The notes below the pieces were generated by a model that saw only the letters and a program-made list of their open reading frames with translations, made no database searches and was not told the DNA's origin. A stretch of DNA of 64,000 bases, taken from NCBI RefSeq assembly GCF_018141105.1, contig NZ_CP054839.1, forward strand, positions 372,001 to 436,000. The letters are read 5' to 3'. This DNA is from Saccharopolyspora erythraea (lineage in GTDB: Bacteria; Actinomycetota; Actinomycetes; Mycobacteriales; Pseudonocardiaceae). Positions 55,309 through 61,541 of the stretch are shown piece by piece (position 1 is the stretch's first letter; each line of letters begins with the position of its first letter). The position numbers and the translations under genes are program-made.

Positions 55309-55355
55309 GCACTCGTAATGCGTAGGTCTGGGGTTCGACTCCCCAAGGCGGCTCG
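55309..55355 (+). repeat. 47-bp att repeat, right copy (displaced tRNA-Thr 3' half)
   Basis: Identical to 51701-51747. It begins at the anticodon stem, so there is no 5' half and no functional tRNA. It is followed within five bases by a canonical terminator, probably the original one for tRNA-Thr. Confidence 0.93.
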
Positions 55356-55359
55356 CTCG

Positions 55360-55396
55360 AAAACCGCAGGCCACCCGCTGTGGCCTGCGGTTTTTT
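55360..55396 (+). terminator. Intrinsic terminator, presumed original tRNA-Thr terminator
   Basis: A perfect 15-bp stem, AAAACCGCAGGCCAC (55360-55374) with GTGGCCTGCGGTTTT (55380-55394), CCGCT loop and a run of six T at 55391-55396. Confidence 0.9.
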
Positions 55397-55496
55397 GCAT
55401 CTTGGGGCCGAGCGTGCCGTGTGGTCCGCCTGCCGATCCGTTCGCCCTTGACATGATCGCTTGCCGGGGCTGGCGGGTGCCGTGGAGCATGCGGGA

Positions 55497-56258
55497 ATGA
55501 TGGTGATCATCGCGCAGCTCAGCGACCCGCACATCACCACCGGTGCGCAGGGTGACGACTCCGTGGAACGGCTGAGCCGGGGGCTCGAGTGCGTGCGAGC
55601 GCTGGATCGGTCGCCCGACTGCGTCGTGATCACCGGTGATCTGGCGGACGGTGGTCGTCGGCAGGAGTACGAAGCCGTGCGTTCGTTGATCGCGGACTTC
55701 CCGGTTCCGGTCCATCTGACGACGGGAAACCACGACGACCCCCGAGGGTTGGCGGAGGTGTTCGGCGGCACGGGCGTCCTGGGCGGTGCACGGGAAGCGC
55801 GTTATGCGGTGGACTATCCCTCCTTCACCCTCGTGGCGCTCGACTCGCACGTGAGCGGGTCGCCGGGTGGCCGGCTCGGTGCGGACCAGATCGCCTGGCT
55901 CGGCGAAGTTCTGGCGCGCCGGCCCGATGTTCCGGCGGTCGTGTGCGTGCACCATCCGCCGGTCGCGGTCGGCGTCCCCTACCTGGACGGGATGGGTATG
56001 GAGGATGCCGCCGAGTTCGCCGGGGTGATCGCAGGCCACCGCAACGTCGTCCGCGTGCTGGCCGGGCACGTGCACCGTGCCGTGGTGGCGGACTTCGCCG
56101 GTACGACGCTGACCACGGCGCCGAGCACGCATACCCAGATCGGTTTCACGACCGGGGAGGAGATCCCCGCGCTGTACCCGGACCCCGCTTCGTTCCTGCT
56201 GCACCTGATCGACGGGCCGTCCGCGGGCACGCACACCCTGCCGATCCCCAGCGCCTGA
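55497..56258 (+). CDS. Calcineurin-like metallophosphoesterase (cyclic nucleotide phosphodiesterase type)
   Basis: A 253-residue metallophosphoesterase: QLSDPHIT (metal site), VVITGDLADGG, LTTGNHDDPRG, VCVHHPP and VRVLAGHVHRAV, all five di-metal motifs in order. The length and spacing fit CpdA/Rv0805-like enzymes that hydrolyse cyclic nucleotides or other phosphodiesters; the substrate is not proven. Adjacent ATGs occur at 55497 and 55500; the first has GGAG nine bases upstream. It lies just outside the island. Confidence 0.9.
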   Translation: MMVIIAQLSDPHITTGAQGDDSVERLSRGLECVRALDRSPDCVVITGDLADGGRRQEYEAVRSLIADFPVPVHLTTGNHDDPRGLAEVFGGTGVLGGAREARYAVDYPSFTLVALDSHVSGSPGGRLGADQIAWLGEVLARRPDVPAVVCVHHPPVAVGVPYLDGMGMEDAAEFAGVIAGHRNVVRVLAGHVHRAVVADFAGTTLTTAPSTHTQIGFTTGEEIPALYPDPASFLLHLIDGPSAGTHTLPIPSA

Positions 56259-56262
56259 ACGG

Positions 56263-56703
56263 TCAGCTCGACGCGATCCGGCCCCACTCCTGGGGTGTGC
56301 GGTCGGCAAGGGCTTCGTCGTGGTGCGCGAAGTCGGCCAGGTCCGCGCGGCCGGTGTTGTGGAAGGCCAGGATCTCACCGTCGCGGAAGACCTTCGTCTG
56401 GATGCCGTGCCACTCGCCTGCGCGCGGGCCGGCGGGGACGCGCAGCGTCGACGCGGTGTGCACCAGCAGGGTGCGGTCGTCGAGGGGCCGGCTGTCGACC
56501 TGCCAGATCTCCAGGTGGCTGCCCCGGTAGATGGTGTCGAAGATCTTCTGGTGCTCCGCGGCGATGACGTCACGGCCGCGCTGCACGCGCCCGACCACGT
56601 CGACGAAGTCGGCGTCCTCGGCGAAGTTCGCCGCCCATGCGGTGCCGTCGCCGGCGTTCCACGCCCGCGCCATCTCGGTGAGCACCTCGTCCACTGCTGT
56701 CAC
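56263..56703 (-). CDS. SgcJ/EcaC-family NTF2-like protein
   Basis: A 146-residue SnoaL/NTF2-fold protein with the family core VLTEMARAWNAGDGTAWAAN, FAEDADFVDVVGRVQRGRD, EHQKIFDTIYRGSHLEI and a C-terminal FHNTGRADLADF. These proteins are often stress- or secondary-metabolism-associated, with no defined reaction. It starts at GTG 56703 and is divergent from a TetR regulator 71 bases away, which probably represses it. Confidence 0.87.
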   Translation of the reverse strand: MTAVDEVLTEMARAWNAGDGTAWAANFAEDADFVDVVGRVQRGRDVIAAEHQKIFDTIYRGSHLEIWQVDSRPLDDRTLLVHTASTLRVPAGPRAGEWHGIQTKVFRDGEILAFHNTGRADLADFAHHDEALADRTPQEWGRIASS

Positions 56704-56725
56704 GGTTCTGCGCTCCCTGCTAGTT

Positions 56726-56740
56726 TAGAGCGACGATCTA
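56726..56740. promoter_or_regulatory. Putative TetR operator
   Basis: TAGA-N7-TCTA (TAGAGCGACGATCTA) lies between the divergent NTF2-like and TetR genes. CTAGT/ACTAG arms (56720-56724 and 56744-56748) surround it. Size and place suit a TetR-dimer site controlling both genes. Confidence 0.5.
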
Positions 56741-56774
56741 CTGACTAGAACAACGTTCCAACTCTGGAGGGTAC

Positions 56775-57386
56775 ATGCCCGCGGACCTTCCCGGCATCGT
56801 CCGGCTGCGGGACCGGCGCGAGGCGCTGACGCTGCGCACGATCCTCACCGCCGCGCGCGGGCTGTTCGCCGAACGCGGCTACGCCCGCACGCCGATCCGC
56901 CTGATCGCCAAGGAAGCGGGCGTCGCTCCGCAGACGATCTACGCGCACTACGGCTCCAAGGCCGGCGTGCTCACCGGGCTCGTCGACCTGCTGGACGACG
57001 AGGCGGGCATCCCCGACCTGATGGCCGAGGCCGACGCGATGACCGATCCGGAGGCGCTGATCGGCCTGCTGGCCAGGGTGAGCCGCCAGGTCAGGGAGCG
57101 TTGCGGCGACATCGTCGCGATCATGGGCTCCGGTGCCGCCGTCGACGCCGACATCGCGGCCACCCAGGCCGAGGCCCAGCGCCGCAACCGCCTCGGCGTC
57201 GAGATGATCGTCGACCGCGTGCGCGAGTCCGGCCGTCGCGTCGACCCCAGGGCCGCCGACGTCGCGGTGGCCCTGATGAGCGCAGGGGTCCACGACAGTC
57301 TCGTCGCCGAGGCAGGCTGGTCCTACGACGACTACGAGTCCTGGCTGCGGCAGACCCTCCTCGCCGCACTGCTGGGCCGAGGCTGA
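56775..57386 (+). CDS. TetR-family transcriptional regulator
   Basis: A 203-residue regulator with the TetR HTH (TILTAARGLFAERGYARTPI, then RLIAKEAGVAPQTIYAHYGS) and an all-helical ligand domain. The ATG at 56775 has GGAGGGT upstream. It is divergent from the NTF2-like gene and presumably represses it and itself through the palindromic site between them. Confidence 0.93.
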   Translation: MPADLPGIVRLRDRREALTLRTILTAARGLFAERGYARTPIRLIAKEAGVAPQTIYAHYGSKAGVLTGLVDLLDDEAGIPDLMAEADAMTDPEALIGLLARVSRQVRERCGDIVAIMGSGAAVDADIAATQAEAQRRNRLGVEMIVDRVRESGRRVDPRAADVAVALMSAGVHDSLVAEAGWSYDDYESWLRQTLLAALLGRG

Positions 57387-57442
57387 ATGTCCTATGAGGA
57401 CTGCGGGGGTGAACCCGGGGCAGCCGGGCAGTGCACCGGCAC

Positions 57443-59446
57443 CTACCGGTCCACCCGGGGCGGCGGCGGGACCGATGTACTGACCGGCGGGAACGGGACA
57501 CCGCTCGGTTCCGCGTAGCGGCCGACGGGCCCGAAGTCCGGGAACGGCTCCACCGGTTCGTCCGCGAGGTAGGCGTTCATGAACCGCTGCCAGGTCGGGC
57601 CGGTCAGCGCGTCCCCCGCCTGGGACGAGGTCGCGTCGACGACCGGCTGCGGGCGTCCGCGCTCGTCGCTCGCGCTCAGCGACACCGCGGTGGCGATCTG
57701 CGGCGTGTAGCCCGCCGTCCACGCCGTCAGGGCCTTGTCCGGGGAACCGCCGAACTGGGCGATTCCGCTCTTGACCGCCACCGGGCGCCTGCCGTCCAGC
57801 GCCCAGCTCGTCCCCCACGCGCTCCGTCTCAGCGACTCGGTGACGTTGCCCGCGACGTCCCGGCTCGCCTCCGGGTCGTCGCCGAAGGCGGTCCGCGGCT
57901 CCGGCTCGAAGGACCTGACCTCGTTGCCGGTCCGGTCCAGCACCCGCCGCACGAAGCGGGGCTCGTGGTCGGCACCGCCCGCGGCCAGCGTCGCGTAGGC
58001 GCGCGCCAAGTCCACGGTGCTCACCGGGTAGTCGCCGGTCGCGATGCCGAGCCCGACTCGCCGTTCGTCGTCGCCGGTGTCCACCCGCATCCCCGCGCGC
58101 TGCGCCGCGTCCAGCACGGCCGCCGGACCGAACCGCGCCGCCATGTTGACGAAAGCCGTCTCCGCCGCCTCGGCCATCGCCATCCGCGCGGTGCACGTGC
58201 TCGAGCAGTCGACGCCGGAGTTGCGGTAGGTGGCCCCCATGATCTCCTGCGGTGACGTGCCGTCGTAGGTCTCGGCGAGCCCGTGACCCCGCATCAGCCC
58301 GGCCGCGACCACGAACGGCTGCATGGCCGCCCCCGGCGGCTGCGCGGCCCTGGCCCAGTCGAAGCCGCCGATCCGGCGGTCGCCGCTGTGGTAGGCGCGG
58401 ATCGCGCCGGTCCCCGGTTCGATCGAAACCAGCGCCGAGCGCAGGTTCTGGCTCCTGCCCTCGGCCATCGCGGCGACGGTCTCCTCGGCCGCGCGCTGGG
58501 CGTCGCGGTCGATGTTGGTGACGACGGTGTTGCCGTCGCGGTGCAGGTCCCTGGCCGTGAGCCCGTCGCGTTCCAGCTCCTCCAGCACCCGCTCCCGGAT
58601 GTGGAACAGCGGCCCGGACATCTCCTCGCCGCGCCAGGCGAACCGCTCCCGGGTCTCGGGCACCGCCATCCGCCGCCGCTGCTCGCCGGTGATCATGTGG
58701 TTGGCCAGCATCTGGCCTGCGACGTACTCCCAGCGTTTCGCGGCCTGCGCGGCGTTGACCCGCGGGTCGTTCTCGGTCGGCTTCTGCACCACGCCCGCGA
58801 GCACGGCGGCCTCCGAGGCGTCGAGGTCGCGCGGCGGCTTCCCGAAGTACGCGTTGGCGGCGGCGTGCACGCCCCACGCGCCGCGACCGTAGTAGGCGGT
58901 GTTGAGGTATGCCTTGAAGATCTCGTCCTTCGGCTGCTCGTTGGTCATCTTGGCGGCGAGCACGATCTCCTTGAACTTCCTGGTGTAGCTGTGCTCGTCC
59001 TCGCCGGTCGCGAGCTTGATGTACTGCTGGGTGAGCGTCGACCCGCCGCCGGGGCTGTTGGTGACCTGGGCGTAGGCGGCGCGCACGATGCCGAGCACGT
59101 CGAAACCGCCGTTGCTGTAGAAGGAGGCGTCCTCGGCGGCGAGCGTCGCCTGCCGCATCGCGGGCGAGACCTCGTCGAGCGAACCGATCATGGTGCGGTT
59201 GCCGGTGCCGGGAACGATCCTGGTCATCTCGGTGCCGTCGGAGTACTGGAGCACGATCGACTGCTGGGTGCCCGTGGCGACGGCTCGCGGGTCCGGCACC
59301 TCCCACACCGCGTAGCCGGCGGCGAACGCGCCGACCGCCCCGAGCAGCAGCGCGGTGGCGGTGAACAGGGCGGCGCGCAGCACCCGTCGCAGGCGTCTGC
59401 GCCGGCGTGCCGCGGATACGAGCACGGTCGTCGCGTCATCGCTCAC
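57443..59446 (-). CDS. Class A penicillin-binding protein with degenerate transpeptidase motifs
   Basis: A 667-residue membrane-anchored protein: cytoplasmic Arg-rich tail, one helix (AALFTATALLLGAVGAFAAG), then a GT51 glycosyltransferase domain with AAEDASFYSNGGFD (Glu105) and GGSTLTQQYIK (134-144). The transpeptidase domain keeps its overall layout but the SxxK motif reads GAAMQPF (Ala373, Gln376 instead of Ser, Lys), the SxN position is AAE (427-429), and KTG is KSG (559-561). It should polymerise glycan but not cross-link by the standard mechanism. The C-terminus is Pro-rich. It starts at GTG 59446 with a GGGAGAG site. Confidence 0.88.
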   Translation of the reverse strand: MSDDATTVLVSAARRRRRLRRVLRAALFTATALLLGAVGAFAAGYAVWEVPDPRAVATGTQQSIVLQYSDGTEMTRIVPGTGNRTMIGSLDEVSPAMRQATLAAEDASFYSNGGFDVLGIVRAAYAQVTNSPGGGSTLTQQYIKLATGEDEHSYTRKFKEIVLAAKMTNEQPKDEIFKAYLNTAYYGRGAWGVHAAANAYFGKPPRDLDASEAAVLAGVVQKPTENDPRVNAAQAAKRWEYVAGQMLANHMITGEQRRRMAVPETRERFAWRGEEMSGPLFHIRERVLEELERDGLTARDLHRDGNTVVTNIDRDAQRAAEETVAAMAEGRSQNLRSALVSIEPGTGAIRAYHSGDRRIGGFDWARAAQPPGAAMQPFVVAAGLMRGHGLAETYDGTSPQEIMGATYRNSGVDCSSTCTARMAMAEAAETAFVNMAARFGPAAVLDAAQRAGMRVDTGDDERRVGLGIATGDYPVSTVDLARAYATLAAGGADHEPRFVRRVLDRTGNEVRSFEPEPRTAFGDDPEASRDVAGNVTESLRRSAWGTSWALDGRRPVAVKSGIAQFGGSPDKALTAWTAGYTPQIATAVSLSASDERGRPQPVVDATSSQAGDALTGPTWQRFMNAYLADEPVEPFPDFGPVGRYAEPSGVPFPPVSTSVPPPPRVDR

Positions 59447-59684
59447 AATTCACTCTCCCGGTGGGGAATTGCCGTCGATCTTTCATACGGACGGGTGATG
59501 AATTCGGTTGCGTCCCGATCTGATTTCCGTGAGATCGGCGGCGCTGACACAGTGACTAGCCAGGCAGTCCCCGAAATGGAGCGACTCCTCCCGCAGCGCC
59601 ACCGCGACCAATCACCTGGCGGCCGATCGCCGGCGGCGCGCGGGTCTAGTCCGATCAGCGCAACGCGCCGGAAGGATCGAAGTG

Positions 59685-60503
59685 ATGGACAAAGTGGACG
59701 CCGCGGGCATCATCGGCAGCGGCGTGATAGCCGAGCATCCGCGGGCGCAGGACTGGGAACGCCGGATCGCCGAGCGGTCGGAGCAGCTCTACCGGTCGGG
59801 GCTGGTGAAACGGTTCCTGCTGGTCTGGTCCTACGCGGCCAACCCGTGCCTGGTCGCCTTGACGGCCTGGTGGTTCGCCTTATCCGGGCCCCAGCCGCTG
59901 CCCGTGGCCGCGGCGGTCGCGACGCTGATCTCGGTCGTGCTCTCGGCGCGGCTGCTCTACACGCAGCACCTGCGGGTGCGCGGGATGCAGCAGGAGGTCC
60001 GCGCCATGGAGCTGGCGTTCCGCGAGCAGCTCCTCGAGGAGTTCGCCACCGAGGACCTGCTCGGCGTCCGCAAGCACTACCGGGCGCACCTGCCCGAGGT
60101 CATCGAGCGCTACCGGGCCGAGGCCCGCGGCCACCGGCGCCGGGACGGTGCGTTCCAGGGCGTCGTCATCGCCGGATCGGTGGTCGCGGCGTGCGCGACC
60201 GCGCTGTCGGTGTCCATCGTGGACATGAGGTGGGGTGCGGTGGCGCTGAGCCTGGTGGTGGCGGTCGCCGCGGCGCTGGCGGGCCACGGGCGCTTCCGGG
60301 AGCGGGGCGCGGTGCTGCAGCAGACCGCCGACTCGCTGGAGCGCGAGTACGAGTCGGTCGAGCTGCGGGTGGGCCGCTACCGGCGGTTCGACGACGAGGC
60401 GCTGGCCTATGCGGAGTTCGCCGACACCGTGGAGGCATTGCGCGCCGAGCACGGCGTGACGTCGCCGCCGCGGATCGACGTCCTGGGCGCGCTCGGACAG
60501 TAG
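59685..60503 (+). CDS. Membrane protein with SLATT/DUF4231-like architecture
   Basis: A 272-residue protein. The first hydrophobic pair is VKRFLLVWSYAANPCLVALT, then PVAAAVATLISVVLSARLLY; a long charged amphipathic section with EEFATEDLLGVRKHYRAHLP follows. A second pair is VVIAGSVVAACATALSVSIV and AVALSLVVAVAAALAGHGRF, then a Glu/Arg-rich cytoplasmic helix. Paired helices with an amphipathic C-terminal helix are seen in SLATT-type putative pore-forming proteins, but the assignment is by architecture only. ATG 59685 has GGAAGG eight bases upstream. It is divergent from the PBP gene. Confidence 0.68.
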   Translation: MDKVDAAGIIGSGVIAEHPRAQDWERRIAERSEQLYRSGLVKRFLLVWSYAANPCLVALTAWWFALSGPQPLPVAAAVATLISVVLSARLLYTQHLRVRGMQQEVRAMELAFREQLLEEFATEDLLGVRKHYRAHLPEVIERYRAEARGHRRRDGAFQGVVIAGSVVAACATALSVSIVDMRWGAVALSLVVAVAAALAGHGRFRERGAVLQQTADSLEREYESVELRVGRYRRFDDEALAYAEFADTVEALRAEHGVTSPPRIDVLGALGQ

Positions 60504-60630
60504 TCGCATTTCCATTTATCGCTCGAAGGTGGTGCGCAGTTCCGGTATGTCGATCACGGATCGTTCATCTTTCACGCTCGTGTGATCGCTGAATCGTGGT
60601 GGTTGATCTATCCGTAATCTCCCGCGGAGC

Positions 60631-60660
60631 GCACAGGAATCAGCCTGTGCAGGAAAGGAG
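60631..60660 (+). promoter_or_regulatory. 5'-UTR hairpin and strong ribosome binding site of the secreted-protein gene
   Basis: GCACAGG (60631-60637) pairs with CCTGTGC (60644-60650) directly before AGGAAAGGAG and ATG 60668. The hairpin may protect the 5' end or modulate access to the ribosome binding site. A CGATCAC/GTGATCG inverted repeat lies further upstream (60551-60588). Confidence 0.5.
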
Positions 60661-60667
60661 CAAGGCG

Positions 60668-61375
60668 ATGAAACGCAGCCTGAGCGCCGCGGCCGCAGTT
60701 CTGGCTGGTGGCGCCGGCCTCGCCGGCGCCGCCACCGCAGCCGAGATGCCGGAATTCCACGTCGACATGCCCGTGGAAGGCAAGGACACCGTCCTTGCCT
60801 CGTCCAACTTCACGGGCGCGCTGCAGAGCGCGAACAAGATGGTCGGCGATGTGGTGCCCGCGAGCCCGTCCGCGAGCCGCTCGAACACCCCGCACCCCCT
60901 CGGCCCGGCCGGCGAGCTGAACAGCACGAACCCGGTCGGCGAGGTGCTCAGCCCGCTGGCCGAGCAGGTGGTCACCCCGAAGACCGCCTCCCCGTTCGAC
61001 GTCGTCGGCGGCGTCCTGCCCCACGGGCAGCAGCTGCCGGTGAACATGCCGGCGGGCCGCAACGCGCCCAACCCGGTCAACGGCGTGATCGACCCGCTGA
61101 TGGGCGAGGGCGGCGGCTCGCCGCTCGGCGGCCCGGTCGGCGGAGCCGTGGACGCCCTCGGCACCAGCAACGGCAGCACCCCGGTGGTCGGCGACGCGCT
61201 GAACCAGTCCACCCCGGTCCCGCCCCCGATGGGCCGGAGCGCCGCGGGCCCGCTGGTCGCGGTCGCCCACACGCTCGCGGACGTCACCGGGCAGAGCCCC
61301 GACGCGACGGGCGTGCACAAGGCCGCAGGCAACGTGCTGGCCCACGGTCCGCTCAGCGGCAACATCGGAGCCTGA
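60668..61375 (+). CDS. Secreted repetitive hypothetical protein
   Basis: A 235-residue exported protein. The signal peptide (KRSLSAAAAVLAGGAGLAGA, cleavage near ATAAEM) is followed by Pro/Gly/Asn/Val-rich sequence with a loose repeat: NPVGEVLSPLAEQVV, SPFDVVGGVLPHG, NPVNGVIDPLMG, SPLGGPVGGAVDALG. The pattern suggests a surface or wall-associated structural protein, but I do not recognise the family. ATG 60668 with AGGAAAGGAG is preferred over the longer ORF. No cysteine, sortase motif or second membrane helix. Confidence 0.75.
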   Translation: MKRSLSAAAAVLAGGAGLAGAATAAEMPEFHVDMPVEGKDTVLASSNFTGALQSANKMVGDVVPASPSASRSNTPHPLGPAGELNSTNPVGEVLSPLAEQVVTPKTASPFDVVGGVLPHGQQLPVNMPAGRNAPNPVNGVIDPLMGEGGGSPLGGPVGGAVDALGTSNGSTPVVGDALNQSTPVPPPMGRSAAGPLVAVAHTLADVTGQSPDATGVHKAAGNVLAHGPLSGNIGA

Positions 61376-61412
61376 TCGACCGGACCCGTGGTGCCGGTAT
61401 CGCGTGCCGATC

Positions 61413-61444
61413 GATGGCCCTCGCCCGAGGAGGCGGGGGCCATC
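61413..61444. terminator. Hairpin between convergent genes
   Basis: A 13-bp stem with one G-U pair (61413-61425 with 61432-61444) and a 6-base loop lies between the secreted-protein gene and the convergent phosphotransferase gene. Confidence 0.65.
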
Positions 61445-61541
61445 GCCGTGCCGGGGCCCGTGCGGCGGCGGACAGGCGGCGGGCGCATGACGCGGGAAAC
61501 CCCACGGCGGCGATGCGGCGGGAGATCCCTGCGACCGCTCG

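Larger units (their letters stand above)
51701..55355. mobile_element. Small integrated genomic island in tRNA-Thr
   Basis: About 3.6 kb between two 47-bp direct repeats of the tRNA-Thr 3' half. It holds an apparent integrase C-terminal remnant next to the left att site, an ESX-effector cassette (EspC-like, WXG-DUF1023, membrane protein) and a frame-disrupted small gene. No intact integrase, excisionase or replication gene remains, so it is a decayed or deleted integrative element. From memory, the Saccharopolyspora plasmid pSE101 also integrates at a tRNA-Thr. Relation to that plasmid is untested. Confidence 0.85.

Noticed and set aside
55309-55355. Second tRNA-Thr gene
   Set aside because: Only the 3' half is present; there is no acceptor 5' strand or D-arm, so it is an att duplication.
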